Part shown: piece after piece, positions 13,314 to 26,417 of the stretch
Position numbering within the stretch: position 1 is the first letter of the stretch
Layout of the letters: every line of letters starts with the position of its first letter
Assembly (NCBI RefSeq): GCF_910589235.1
Contig: NC_060957.1
Coordinates: 13,296,867 to 13,360,866 of the forward strand
Length of the DNA: 64,000 bases
Reading direction: 5' to 3'
Source: Vespa crabro
Lineage: Eukaryota; Arthropoda; Insecta; Hymenoptera; Vespidae
Translations under genes and position numbers: made by a program
Notes under the pieces: generated by a model
Told to the model about the DNA's origin: nothing
Databases searched by the model: none
The model's input: only the letters and a program-made list of their open reading frames with translations

Positions 13314-13486
13314 GATAATTCGATGAGTCTAAGCAAACGCGCTCGGCCAACTCGACGTGGCCGGATGTTAGATTTCCTCGAGGAATTTCTCCTTCCCTTC
13401 CCCCCCCCCCCCTTTATACCCAACACCACCACCATCGCCACCCCAATCATCCTCTTACCCTTTCGTTCTACCATTCTCGATCTTCT

Positions 13487-13519
<33 letters not shown>

Positions 13520-13734
13520 GTATATATATATATCTGCCTGTCGATCCATCTATATCTATCTCTATCTCTTTCGCTATCGTAAAAATATATAACGCCTGGT
13601 GTGAGTAGATTTAAAAGTAACATAGATAACTATCGTGAGCTTATAGGAGCTTCAAAAAAACTTTTCCTAAAAAATTCTGTTTACACCGCATCAATCCAAT
13701 CTCTCGATCCAATTATTTCTATGTGTATATATAC

Positions 13735-13766
<32 letters not shown>

Positions 13767-14258
13767 TTCGTTACAAGCAAAGAAGAGAATTTTCTCGAAG
13801 CGTATAAAAAAAAAAAGAAAGAGAAAAAATAGGCGCACAAGTACTTTTTCTTTTTTCTTTTTTCTTTTTTTTTTTTTTTTTTTTTCCATAAATACCACTA
13901 GAAGCTACGAGATAAAGGCAAAAGAAAAAGAAAAAAAAAGGATAAAATAAAAAAGAGAATAACAAATAATATAAAATGCGAAATAAAAAGGAAAAGAAAA
14001 AGAAAATGAGAGATAGAAGGGAAGAAGAAGAAAAAGTTACGAACGTTAGGAAGTCTCGAATATTAGAAAAGTGACAGTTGGGTGAATGAATAAGGTTTAA
14101 ACCCGAGTTTATCATCGAGAAGAGGGCAAATAGAATGTGCTTCCTTCTTCGTCTCGCTTTGTATCGTTTCAAAGGGGGCATATAATGTCTATGCTTTGTA
14201 ACGAGAATGCAAGAGATGCGGTCGACGCATGCAAATTTCCTCTCCCTTTCTATCTATA

Positions 14259-14299
<41 letters not shown>

Positions 14300-14446
14300 T
14301 TCCCTTCCTCTCTTTCAAAGTAGTTACTCTTGGTGAGCTCTGCGATTTAATTAAATACGTCACCGGGTGGATACGGTTCGCCGCAACGAAGACCAGCGAT
14401 CCTCCTCAAGCTACGATTTAGATAATTCGACGAGTCTAACTAAACG
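13314..14446. repeat. Duplicated intronic motif pair
   Basis: GATAATTCGATGAGTCTAA at 13314 and GATAATTCGACGAGTCTAA at 14421 agree at all but one of these bases, and the following AAACG is also shared. An identical TTAATTAAAT precedes each (13071 and 14347). The sequence between the copies is unrelated. Function is unknown: a duplicated regulatory motif or a fragment of a dispersed repeat. Confidence 0.5.
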
Positions 14447-14472
14447 GTCCATTAATTTTCAGTTCTCTCTCT

Positions 14473-14514
<42 letters not shown>

Positions 14515-14613
14515 CTTTTGTTCTTCTTTCTAACACCTATTAACAATTTTTTTAGATACTAAAGCGAAAAAGAAAATCTACTCTTTAATTGTTACACGCA
14601 CGTTCCCTTATAG

Positions 14614-14644
<31 letters not shown>

Positions 14645-15359
14645 AGAGAGAAAAAATATACAAATCCATTACGATAAGAAAATCTAAATTTTGGAAATAT
14701 GTACGATGAACGACTTACGGATGCTACGATAATTTCGTTTCAAAACTATCCTTCTCTTATTCGATCGATTAAAATATACGAAGATTCGATTGAACGAATC
14801 CATCTACGTTACGAACGACGTTGTTGTTATTTCGTTTTGTCACAAATAAAGTTACGATATTGATATTTCCTTAACGAATATACATATCTATTTGTTATCG
14901 AAAGATATTATTTTCTATTCGTTGGTAATTTTTATTTTTTCTCTATGAAAGAAAGAAAGAAAGAAAGAAAGAGAGATAAAAAAAAGAAAAAGAAAAGAAA
15001 GAAAAACAAAATAGAAAAAGAAAAGTTTCAAGCAATTGCAATGTTTCGATATCGTTAAGTATAAAGCTTCCAAAAAATATTATATTAAAGCTTTTCAATG
15101 TTCATAAACTTTGATTTTTATTGCGTATGTAATATATCGCGTATGTAATATATTTACATATACATATATATATATATATATTTTTTTTTTTTATTATTTT
15201 GAAAATAATATTATATTCTCCAAATAATGATATCGTTGTTACGAACGTTTAGATAATTTAAAAATATTTTTTCTCTCAATACGTAATGAGTTAGTTGGAA
15301 AATAAAAAACTTCTACATTGAAATCTTTTCTTTTTTTTTTTTTTTTTGTTTTTTTTTCT

Positions 15360-15690
15360 TCATCGGCAAACTAATTCGTACTAACCAATTAAACGTCCCT
15401 AAATCCAACATTCGAGAGCGACCAATCACAAACGAAGGAAAGTTTTCGGTGCAACGAGACGAGGAAAGCTTTTCCACGCTTCGTTTGATCGTGCCGACGA
15501 CGAATTTCCACAAAGCCCCTGCGTTGCTACTGCTATTCGTCGTTCCGAGTAGTACGAAAGTTTAAGCGCTAAGGAGCCTCGTTAGAGCCACGAACGAACG
15601 GAACGACCGTGATAAGTATGGACCGGTTGCTCATGGCCGTCACGAGATACGCCAAGCGAATTATTATAGTTAGTGTGTGCCCGCGAAAAT
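15360..15690. other. Unique, CpG-rich intronic island
   Basis: About 330 bases of complex sequence with many CG dinucleotides between poly-T/poly-A stretches. No open frame with recognisable domain content was seen on either strand. A conserved non-coding element or an alternative promoter is possible but untested. Confidence 0.3.
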
Positions 15691-16654
15691 GAGACTTTTA
15701 AAGAAGAAAAAAGCAAAAATGAAAAGAGAGAGAGAGAGAGAGAGAGACAAAAGCTTTCTCTTATTGTACTCGGTTTTGTTTCTTTTTCTTTCTCTTTTTT
15801 TTTCTTCTTTTCTTCTTTTTTTCTTCTTTTTTTTTTTTCACTGCGACGTTCTCTTTCGTGCGTTAGAAAATATCGTCTATAAAAAATTCCAAAAAGAATT
15901 ATATAATTATTTCGATATATTGTACAATTGTACTTTCGACGACATTATTTATTTATTTATTTATTTATTTCTCTCTTTTTCATTTTCCAGTTATAAAGCG
16001 TGATTCATTATGGTATCCTACGTCGATCCTCTTTTACATTAAAAATATTTCATTTCGGCAAACTCGTGAATAATATTTCAATGTATCGTATAATGTTTTT
16101 TTTTTCCTTTTTTTTTTCTTTTTTTTTTTTTTTGATGCATTGCATTTTTCACGATATTATTCATTTATTTATTTATTTTCCATTTCTTTTTTCGAATTAC
16201 CGAGAGTGGTTCTCTACGAATTCACAATGATCCTCTCTTACGTTGAAAATAATTTCGCGTCGACAATTTCGAAAATAATATTCAACGAGGAGAGTAAATA
16301 TTTTTTTTTTTTGTATGACGTCAGATTGATCCTCATCCATGTTAAAAAAATAGATATTTACAAATTTGAAGATAATTTTCAAAAGTATCATAAGTACAAT
16401 AATTTCTTTCAATAATTTAACAACAAAGTCATATCGTTTCTATCTTTGAAAATTGATTACGTTTTTGCATATTCGAAAATGATTCGCTTTCTTTTCTCTC
16501 TCTCTCTCTTTTCAATAATTAATATATTAATATTAATCTCGATGTTAATTTTAATGATATTTTTCTCTTCCCTCTTTTTTTTTTCTCATTTTTTTCTTTT
16601 CCTTTTTTTTTCTTTTTTTTCTTTTTTTGTTTTTTTTTTTGCTTCGAATTACAG

Positions 16655-16785
16655 ACGGCGAAGCACCAAAAGTAAAAGACTGCCCGAACAATATCGATGT
16701 GACCGGGAAAAATGGTACATCGATAACATGGACTGAGCCAATTTTTACGGACAACGTGAAAGTCACGCGTATCAGCAGCAACGAG
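16655..16785 (+). CDS. Second HYR domain, first half, plus-strand ECM gene
   Basis: This exon follows a long pyrimidine tract and ATTACAG, starts in phase 1 and ends in phase 0 before GTAATG. It encodes the N-terminal half of HYR2: D-C-P-N-N-I-D-V, then I-T-W-T-E-P-I-F-T-D-N-V, the family pattern of a C-P pair followed by W-x-x-P-x-x-x-D-N. It corresponds residue for residue to the minus-strand exon 47174-47313 (C-P-T-S-F, W-Q-E-P-T-F-T-D-N-V), and both stop at the same phase-0 position. The domain is completed by the exon at 21790. Confidence 0.92.
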
Positions 16786-16871
16786 GTAATGAATTATAAA
16801 AAATAATGTTATAGAATAATAATATTATAGATATTATTATTGTTATTATTATTACAATTTTTCTTCTTTTT

Positions 16872-16933
<62 letters not shown>

Positions 16934-17582
16934 CATCATAAACCGTTGACCGAGTTTAAGGATGAGTCGTAAGAAGAAAAGTAATATAATTATACGGTTA
17001 ATAATATGGGGGAACATCGTAAATTTTCCCGATGACATTTAACGAAAATTTATTTCGAATCCTTTAACCGCATTCCAAGGACAAGCCAATTAACGTGGCT
17101 AATGAAGATTATGGTTCGCGCCATTTTCGTGAGCGATAAAAATTAATTAAGAATGAACGGAAGGACTAGAATAACGTTAAATGGAACGTTCCGAGTTAAT
17201 CTCAAAGGACGAAGGAGCAAAAGCAAAAAAAAAGAGAAAATATATATATATATATATTTTATATATATATATATATTTTATATATATATTTTCTCTCTCT
17301 CTATCTCTCTCTGTATATATATATATATATGAAAAAGATCAGAAAAGAATAGAGAAAAGAAAAAGGAAGATAGAGAGAGGGAGAGAGAGAGAGAGAGAGA
17401 GAGAGATTCGTTGTTGGAAATTTCTTTCTCACACATTTAATTAACCACGACTAGAACGCTTCGCGATATTAATTACACACCAAGATGGTTTACTTTCAAG
17501 ATGGCGGACTTTCGTATATAGACCAACCTAGTCAAAATGAAGCACACAGAGAGAAAAAGAGAGATAGAGAAATATTAAGAGT

Positions 17583-17644
<62 letters not shown>

Positions 17645-17962
17645 TTGTTTTACGAAGATGTTCGTTTTATGAATTATATCCTATGACTTCGTGATGCTCG
17701 GCAAACGGTATACGCTCAATAATTAATTGTACCGATAAGTACAAATCGATATATGAAAATTATACCTTTTAAAGTCATTAACGTTATATTGCCTCGCGGT
17801 AATATTCGTGCTTAATGGCCGATACAATGGCAAGCCAGGCCCTGACAAAGGGCTACGATGCTTCATAAACGTATGCAAATTTTACAATGGTAAATGCCGT
17901 TCAAACAACGCCACGCGCTATATATTTACGGTATATATATATATATATACATACATACATAA

Positions 17963-18018
<56 letters not shown>

Positions 18019-18040
18019 ATGTATGCGTGTGTGTGAACTA

Positions 18041-18057
18041 GCGCGCGCGCGCGCGCG
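18041..18057. repeat. (GC)8 alternating dinucleotide run
   Basis: Seventeen bases of strictly alternating G and C, just after (TA)n and (GT)n tracts. Alternating CG is the classic left-handed DNA former and is rare in an AT-rich animal intron. Confidence 0.9.
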
Positions 18058-18132
18058 AGTTATCATAACGTTGTCGCACAAAGGAAACGATATAGAGAGA
18101 AGCAAAGCGTAATTTCATCCCCTCCCCTCACA

Positions 18133-18184
<52 letters not shown>

Positions 18185-18371
18185 CTCTGTCTCTCTCTTT
18201 ATCTCTCTATCTCTCCCTCTTACAAACACACATAGAGAAATCGCATCCAGATTTCACGAATACAAAGTAAATCGCAAAGCGTACATCCCCATTAGTATTT
18301 CAAACTATAGTAATAATAATAATAATAATAATAATGATAATAATAATAATAATAATGATAATAATAGTAAC

Positions 18372-18415
<44 letters not shown>

Positions 18416-18862
18416 TTATGATTCGACGTTGTAAATTGTACTGCGATGATAATAATTAATCCATAAATCTTCAAGATTCTTTCTAAAAGAAATTCTCGTT
18501 CTCGTTTATTTTTTATTTATTTTTTTTCTTCTCTTTTCTTATTTTTTTTTTTTTTTTTTTTTTGTTTACTTTTTCTCCGATCGAGAGATTAAGCGATATA
18601 AATATAATACCGATGGGGATGCGTACCGACGTTAAAACCGTCGTATTTTTGCGATAAAAATTTCGTCTTAACGTTTCGTCCGAATATTTAAACAGATCGA
18701 GCAAACGAGAGAAGAAGATAATATAGTTCTTATTGAAAGATTATTTTTAATTCGCGAATAACGCCGGAATATTATTATTCCTTTTTAGATTCGTATACGA
18801 GCTTGATGAATTTCATTTCCTAGTGAATTTATACGATTGTATTCTTTCATCGTGATCGAACA

Positions 18863-18893
<31 letters not shown>

Positions 18894-19503
18894 TACAAAA
18901 ATGTTACAAACGATGAAAGCGAATGATAAAATTGAGGAAATGCATATAAATGATACATAAAAAATATACGTATATACGTATATTTGGGTCTCTTTTCACA
19001 TGGTTTATTTTTTTTTTCTTTTTTAACACCATTCAGAGTTACACGGATTTCTTAGCGCATTTTATTCACCTTTCAGGCAGCAGCAAAAACGCACGCTGAT
19101 TAATTCCCAGAAAATGTCACGAAAGTCAGGCGTATATTTTTAGCATTCTTTCTTTCTTTTTTTTTTTCTTCTTCTCCTTTTTTTTCTTTTCTTTTTTTCT
19201 TTTTTCAAAAAAATATCTTCCTTTCATTTCCCTCGACGAATTAATTTTTGTCCTTTTATGCGTGCTTTTCTTTTCCTTATTTCTCTTCTTTTCCTCTCTT
19301 TTTCTTTTCTTCTTTTTTTTTTTTCTTTTCGTTTTTTTTTTTTTTTTTAACTAAATGCTCTTAATGATTGCATTTCCATATTTTAAATTGCTCTTCGCAC
19401 GATTCGCACATTTGATTTAACTCAACTCTCATGTATTTTGTAAATTAATTTTTGAACGAATTTTTTTATTCACGCGTTTTGATTTTTTCTTTTTGTCCTT
19501 GTT

Positions 19504-19534
<31 letters not shown>

Positions 19535-19805
19535 CAATTTTTCATCTTTCATCCATTTTACCCACGTTACGCATCCATCATGTAAAAAGAGATCCAAGTG
19601 TGTTACGACGAAAAATAAAAAAAAAAATATATATATATATATACATATATATACAATTCGAAATATATTAAAATTATCGGTGAAAGTTCAACATTATATA
19701 AGATCGTATTGATCGATGATATGTTTTAATGCATTACCATGTTTCATATCAAAAGTGATTTGAAAAAAAAATATATGTATAAGAAGAAAATATACTCTTT
19801 GATAA

Positions 19806-19855
<50 letters not shown>

Positions 19856-19883
19856 AAATAATCCCAAGGAAGAAAAATATTCT

Positions 19884-19917
<34 letters not shown>

Positions 19918-20457
19918 AAAAAAAGAAAAAAAAAGAAGAAAACATCGGCTTGGCCGTACTTTTGGACTTACAGGCGAAACGAGAATTTTCGAGTACTTTA
20001 AAAGTGACTCCGGTGAAAGAGAGTTAGACTGTATAAAAGGACTTTACATGTTTTCGATATTTTCCTCGACCGAGGTACGAATCGTTCTGAATTTTATATC
20101 GACCAATAGGAGTTACGCGTTGAAACACGAATGAAAGCGAGACACCGACGAGTATATAAATTAATAAACACTCGTTAATAAATTAAACTTCTATCCTTTC
20201 TCTCTCTCTCTCTCTCTCTTTGTTTGTCATAGATGCACTCAAACGCACACATGAATACACACGCATACATACATATACATTTAATAATCGGATGGTTGGA
20301 AATTATTTAGATACGTCGAGAATAAAGGTCAGTAATAGAGTTAAGAGAAAAGGAGAAGAAGTAAAAAAAAAAAAAAAAAAAAAAGAAAATAAAATAAACA
20401 AAAAGAAACAAATGTTAAGATTAAGTGAAACGCGAGTATAGAGAGAGAAAAAAAAAG

Positions 20458-20462
20458 AATGA

Positions 20463-20514
<52 letters not shown>

Positions 20515-20516
20515 AA
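20458..20516. repeat. (AAAG)n tetranucleotide microsatellite
   Basis: About 14 near-perfect GAAA units. Open frames on either strand here are products of the repeat. Confidence 0.9.
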
Positions 20517-21126
20517 AAACAAAGAAAAACCTGTAGCATATTAAAAGTGTCGATATGATAAATTTTCTAAGGGAAGAAAGAGAAAAGCGAAGGGATATGG
20601 AAAGAAGGAAAGAGGGATGTAACATTCGAGGAAATTGAGAGGAAGTGAAAAAAGAAAGAAAGAAAAAAAAACAAAAAAAAAAAAAAAGAAGAAGAAAATC
20701 GGATAAAGAGGATATGCGAGCGTATCCATACTTTGTAACATTTTCAAAAGGTATGTAGTTAACTAGGGAATAACTTTGTAGACGATGTAAACTACATAAA
20801 CTTTGAGAGAGTTAAACTGTATGAACGCCAACCATTCGCAACAATGTTCTTTGAGTAATAGAAGAAGGGAACAACGGCGGCCAATGCAAGGATGGAAACT
20901 CTTCGGAGAATCGATATATGTATGCATACTACCTCCCTCTAACTATTTTCCGAATTAGCCTCGTTATCCGAACTTGTCTATGTTAGGTGGTAGATGTGAG
21001 TCCGATATATCGATTAGATTCTTCATCATTTGGCACGCAATCCCTAATGCATGTGTCTACCGTATGGAGACTATGATAAACTTCCCTTCGGTTCAATCGT
21101 GTCTTTATAACGACGATAATAATGAC

Positions 21127-21166
<40 letters not shown>

Positions 21167-21292
21167 TATTATAAAAAAATAATAATTAAGATAATAGTAA
21201 TAATATTAGTAATAATTTAAGAAAAAAAAAAGATAAAGAAAAATAATAATATTCTTAATGACACTACACATCAATATCAAGAAATAATTATG

Positions 21293-21340
<48 letters not shown>

Positions 21341-21718
21341 GTAATAAAAAAAAAATAGTAATAATATTCTCAGTGTTATTATCCATTATGATAAATAACA
21401 GTCGAGAAGTATGACTTGGCCAAGGAACAACAATAATAATTGACAACGATAATATTACTATTAAAAAAAAAAAGGTAATAACGAAAAGTATAATAATATT
21501 CTCATAGTATTTATTATACTTAATTAGAAGCTTTGTGAAAACCATTGACCGACACGAAAGATGATAATAACAATAATAATAACAATAGTAATAATAATAA
21601 TAATTGTCGTAACGAAGTAACAAAGTCGAGTAGTAGTAACGTAACAATTGACGTCTCTATTGACGATATTATCTCGAGTAAAAAGAATTCATTTTTTTCC
21701 CCCCCTTTTTCTAGTATT

Positions 21719-21756
<38 letters not shown>

Positions 21757-21789
21757 CATTTTCTTTCGTTTCTCTCGTTATTTTTACAG

Positions 21790-21900
21790 AGTCCAGGACG
21801 TCCGTTTGACGTTGGAGGGCACAGAATAGAATACGAGGCCAGCGATGAGGCCGGTTGGTCGAGCAAATGCGTCTTCACTGTGGTCCTACGAGCCGAGTGA
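21790..21900 (+). CDS. Second HYR domain, last half, and stop of plus-strand ECM gene
   Basis: A phase-0 acceptor (TTTTTACAG) leads into 36 codons and a TGA at 21898-21900. The peptide completes HYR2 with G-G-H-R-I-E-Y-E-A-S-D-E-A-G-W and C-V-F-T-V-V-L, the standard A-S-D-x-A-G motif and final cysteine/beta-strand. Two codons after R-A the protein ends, so this gene finishes on the HYR. In the minus-strand paralogue the matching exon instead splices out after V-H-V-R, and the protein continues. The five visible exons together give about 282 residues. No transmembrane segment is visible, so a secreted product is likely. Confidence 0.92.
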   Translation, partial: SPGRPFDVGGHRIEYEASDEAGWSSKCVFTVVLRAE

Positions 21901-22400
21901 AAAGTATTAAGAGAAGGGAGTCGAAGAGAAACTTGGTTTGCTCTTATGGCGTTGTAGAGAGAAAGAGGAACGAAAGGGTGGTGGAGGAGGAGGAGGAGGA
22001 AATAAGGGGAAAAAGAAAAAAAAAACGGAAAAAAATAAAAGAAAAAAGGAAAAAAAAAGAGAAAGAAATAACAAAGGAGCAAAAAAAAGAAAAAAAGAAA
22101 AGAAACGGGAAAAGGAGGAAGAAGATAGAAACGCAAAATAAAGTAGCCAAGGGGAGGAGGAGGAGGAGGAGGAGGAGGAGGAGGTAGAGGTGGAGGTTGA
22201 GAAAGAGGAAAGAGAAAGAAGAAAAGAGGGGTGGAAAAAAAGGAAAACGAAGGAACAGCAGAAGAAAAACAAAAAAGGAAGAAGAAGAAAAGGAGGAGGA
22301 GAAGGAGGTGGAGATGAAGGAGGAGGAAAAGGAAGAAGAAGAAAAAAATGAAACGCCAGTACGGAAGAATAGCGATAAGGTAATATAAATGGAAATTCCG
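21901..22400 (+). other. 3' UTR candidate with near-pure purine tract
   Basis: After the stop codon, from about 21957 to 22380, the plus strand is almost entirely A and G, including (GGA)n at about 21980-21998 and 22153-22183. A matching pyrimidine tract ((TTC)n and CTTCCT repeats) lies at 22455-22520. The transcript could therefore fold into a long purine-pyrimidine hairpin, and the DNA could form triplex or G-rich structures. The open frames through this tract are low complexity and are not called as genes. Confidence 0.5.
22137..22142 (+). promoter_or_regulatory. Candidate polyadenylation signal AATAAA, plus-strand gene
   Basis: First AATAAA after the TGA at 21900, about 237 nt downstream. 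It sits within a purine-rich tract and lacks an obvious GU-rich downstream element, so the true site could be further right. Confidence 0.25.
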
Positions 22401-22463
22401 GGGAATCGCGCGAGCAAACACTACGAAGACATAACAACACAGATACCACCACATTATTCTTCT

Positions 22464-22495
<32 letters not shown>

Positions 22496-22721
22496 CTCTT
22501 CTTCCTCTTCCTCTTTCTCTTTTCCTTTTTCCGAGCTTCGTAATGGATTCCGTTTTGCAGGTTAAACGCTACCGAAAACACGAATATATTTCGGTTTCTA
22601 CGATAAGCGGCACGCTCGCCTAACCCACCCAACGCCACCCACTTCCCACCTTATCCAATCGCGATATCACCATTGCATTTTATATTTGAAAACTTATGCG
22701 AGTCGACGTTTTCCCTCCTAC

Positions 22722-22772
<51 letters not shown>

Positions 22773-22998
22773 TTCTCTTTTATCCTATCTCGTTCGATAT
22801 TTCCTTCTCTCTTGCTTTTTTTTTTTCTTTTTTTTTTCTCTCTCTTTTTTTATGTTCACTCTTTACTCTTAACATTTTTTTCTTGTTTCCCTTTATTTTT
22901 TTCTTTTTTTCTTTTTTTGATCTTCTTTCTCTTTTTCTTTCTCCTTAATCCGAAGTGTGATCGATGACGCTCGTAATTGTTGATAATAGGGATAATAG

Positions 22999-23051
<53 letters not shown>

Positions 23052-23615
23052 AGGGGGAAGGGGGAAGGGAAGAGAGAGGAAAAACATTTTATCCGCAATC
23101 ATGTCCTCCGGTGGTTGTTAAAATCTCATGGGAGCCGATATAAGATACGATTTCGATTTGAAATCGTGTTGCGCATCGTTGAAAGTGAAAATGAGAAAGA
23201 GAGAAAGAGAGAGGGAGAGAGAGAGAGAGATAGTCGATCGAATAACGCGAGCAAATGAAACATGAGCCTGTTCTAATGGAAAACTCGTATTTTTCGACGT
23301 ATTTTTCTTTTTCCTCTTTTTTCCTTTTCTTCTTTTCTTTTTTTCTTTTTTTTTTTTTTTTCTCAATAAAATCGTATAAATATGAAATTAACGTAATCAA
23401 CAACAATTGTCGTTAACGTTGATTCAATGAGATCATTTCGTGAAATTATTAATAATTATTATTATCAATTATTTTACGTATCCAATTGTTACCCTTACGA
23501 TTTTTACATTTCTATCTTTTCAATTATTCAAGTTCTACATTCTAATCTATCGAAATATATCGTCAATGATAAATTTTACGTGTTATTATTGTGATCGTAA
23601 TAGAAGAAAAGAAAA

Positions 23616-23646
<31 letters not shown>

Positions 23647-23866
23647 GGAAAAGCAAAAAAGAAAAAAGTACGACGACCGATCGAAACAGATGTTCGTATT
23701 AATCGTTTAATTAATAATTGATTAGCAAATCAATGCCAATATTATCGGTTAAAATTCATCGTTTCATCATTAACGAGTTTCATCATTAACGAACACACAT
23801 ACCTATACGCATACATGTATATTTATTGTTATAAATTTTCCAAAATTTGTTTTTCACTTTATCCCT

Positions 23867-23908
<42 letters not shown>

Positions 23909-24258
23909 TACATATTAAAGGTATTAAATACCGCGAGAAGAGAATTACGTGTAAATGAAATATAATAATTGGCATAGCATTATCCCAAATAATTATTGTA
24001 CAACAGGTATTTGTCTGTGAGTACGTATACACACCTATTGTTATCTCCGTGTCGAAGGTTCGAATAACTTCCCGATGATGAACTATAAATGCATGATATA
24101 TGTATAAATGATTAATTCCATTAATTATACGAATAAGATAAGTAAAGTTTGTTCCGACCGTATAAATAAATTTTTAAGAAGAAAAACTTCTCGTACGTAC
24201 GTATGTACACGTTTAAACAGTAATATTATATCAAGAGTATCGCGAAGTACATCAAATT

Positions 24259-24329
<71 letters not shown>

Positions 24330-25378
24330 TCGAATAGTAAAGACGGATATAAAACTTTTATCGTAACATAACAATAAGGTAAAAAGAAGTTCTGAAAAAA
24401 AAAAAAAGAAGAAAATAAAATAAGATAAATAAATAAGTAAAAAGAGAGACAAAAAAAAATAGGAAAAGAGAAAAAAGGAAAAAACAAAGGTAAGAGAATG
24501 TTTAAAAACAGACATAAGATGACTGTGTTGTTACGCTCTTATCGAATCGATCATTGAAACATAGCCGTTCGTACCTAATTAATTATTAATATAAAGGAAC
24601 GAGATTGTTATCCATATATTCGGATGACTCTTGTAAACAGAAAAAATGAAATAAAAACCAAAAAAAAAAAAATAAAAAAATAAAAAAAAAAATAAAACAA
24701 AATAATGAAAAATGAAAATAATAAAATATCTTCGAACCGGACAATACATTTTCATACTTTCTATGTCCGAAATTAATATATCTAACATACAATATGTACG
24801 TACGCGTTCTGTCGTAATTTTATTCTCTCGTTTATGTACCAAACCGAAACCAAACCCAAAAAAGAGAAAATGAAAAAAAAAAAAAAAAGAAAAAAAAAAG
24901 AATAAAACAAAAAGAGGAAAGAGGGGAAAAATAAAAATAAAGTAACATACAAAAAAAGAAAAAAAAAGAAAAACGAAACAGTAAATAAATGAATAATTAT
25001 TGAAATGGGAGGATCGAGCTTCCGGAAAAATCTAATTGAAAAGTAAAAAAGAAGAAAAAAAAAAAAAGAAGAAAAAGAAAAAAAAAAAGAAAAAAAAGGA
25101 TGACTCGGCGGCGGCAGCGGCGGCGGCGATCAATGGTTCTAAACGAATCTTTTAGGTGAGATGTTGCGCTAGAAACTCTAGTTAGCTTAAATATTAAGAT
25201 GTAATCTGTGAAAAGAAGGAACGATACCTAAGTGTGTAAATGAAACATTTTGTTTATTATTTATTAATACCCCTCCCTAACGATCGCATCATATCATTGT
25301 TACAATTTAAATGAACGGGCACGTAATAAATATGCCATCGTATCGGCATTACTATGAATGTATAAAATTTATCTATAT

Positions 25379-25451
<73 letters not shown>

Positions 25452-26067
25452 TACAAGAAAAAAAAAGATATCTTTCGCTCACTTACATACATACATACGT
25501 ACATACATACATACATACATACATACATACATACATACATACATACATACATACATACATACATAGATATATCTCCTTAGAATAAAAATGGCAGTAAAGT
25601 AAATAAAGGCAAATATTACTTACTTACGAAACATTATCATATGCTACGTAACATCATATAGAAATCTATTCGATCGTAATAAAATAATACGAAACGAATG
25701 TAAATTTTATTTTAAACTAAACTGATAAGAATCTAACGAAAAGAAAAAGAGAGATAGATAGATAGAAAGGGAAAAAGAAAGGAGGGGTGGGGGGAGAAAA
25801 AAGAAATAACTTAGAAGACAACGTACCATACGTGACATGATGATAAAGCAGAAGAGAAAAAGAGTGAAAGAGATAGAGAGTTGGAAAAAAAGAGAGAGAG
25901 AGAGAGAGAGAGAAAGACAAATGCGTCTGGTATTTGCAATATGACAACGACTGATTTTCATTCGTTCGAAGTTGCGAATAATAATAATAAAAAAGAAAAA
26001 TAATAAAAAAAACGAAACAAAAAAGGAAGCTGGTGTTATGAAACATTTATAGCAATATTTTTCCCTC

Positions 26068-26110
<43 letters not shown>

Positions 26111-26274
26111 TTCTTTTTCTTTTTCTTCCTCTCTATTATAATAATTCTCTCTTTTTATATCTCAAAAGTATCCAATTAATACCGACGAACGGGTAATTCG
26201 TCGTCAGAATATTTCGTAGTACAAAAACCAAATTTAATTTCTCAACTCGTTGAATAATCCCGAGTGAGAGAGAA

Positions 26275-26319
<45 letters not shown>

Positions 26320-26324
26320 AAAAG

Positions 26325-26361
<37 letters not shown>

Positions 26362-26417
26362 TATATATATATATAGATATATAGATATATAGATAGATAT
26401 ATAGATGGAAACTTTTT
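22401..26417. other. Intergenic region between the convergent ECM genes
   Basis: This 4 kb separates the two stop codons. Contents: pyrimidine tract 22455-22520; (CT)n 22723-22774; (GA)n 23000-23045 and 23206-23231; (CT)n 23874-23905; (TA)n then (TATG)n 24261-24330; poly-A-rich 24395-25105; a short GGC-rich stretch 25107-25130; (TA)n 25382-25445; (CATA)n 25487-25564; (CT)n 26070-26104; (GA)n 26277-26312; (GATA)n 26326-26360. ATTAAA on the minus strand at 26238-26233, 180 nt after the proposed minus-gene stop, could be its polyadenylation signal. No gene was recognised. Confidence 0.6.

Larger units (their letters stand above)
10461..16654. other. Intron 3 of plus-strand gene (6.2 kb)
   Basis: The largest intron seen in this gene. 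It holds (TTTA)n at 10650-10680, (TA)n at 11033-11120, the 400-bp tandem repeat at 11490-12620, an (ACGT)n palindromic tract at 12798-12822, complex GC-richer sequence at 12820-13100 and 13290-13380, C-runs at 13400-13412, (CT)n at 14260-14300 and 14463-14510, a poly-A run at 14611-14641 and the complex island at 15360-15690. No exon was recognised in it. Confidence 0.75.
16786..21789. other. Intron 4 of plus-strand gene (5.0 kb)
   Basis: This intron splits HYR2. It carries (TTC)n then (ATT)n at 16867-16932, (GA)n at 17587-17642, (TA)n at 17935-18012, an alternating (GC)n run at 18041-18057, (CT)n at 18139-18181, a long (AAT)n at 18309-18413, poly-T at 18541-18563 and 19507-19533, (GA)n at 19807-19851, poly-A at 19885-19915, (AAAG)n at 20458-20516 and further (AAT)n at 21119-21166, 21293-21342 and 21565-21604. 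Complex sequence remains at about 19945-20170 and 20750-21110, with nothing recognised. Confidence 0.75.

Noticed and set aside
21938..22638. Open frames up to 243 codons on both strands after the plus-gene stop
   Set aside because: They are produced by a purine/pyrimidine tract lacking stop codons in either direction, with Glu/Lys/Arg or Phe/Ser/Pro monotony and no domain.
25487..25564. Regular (CATA)n units that could look like a short-repeat array
   Set aside because: A simple tetranucleotide microsatellite with no spacers; not a CRISPR-type array.
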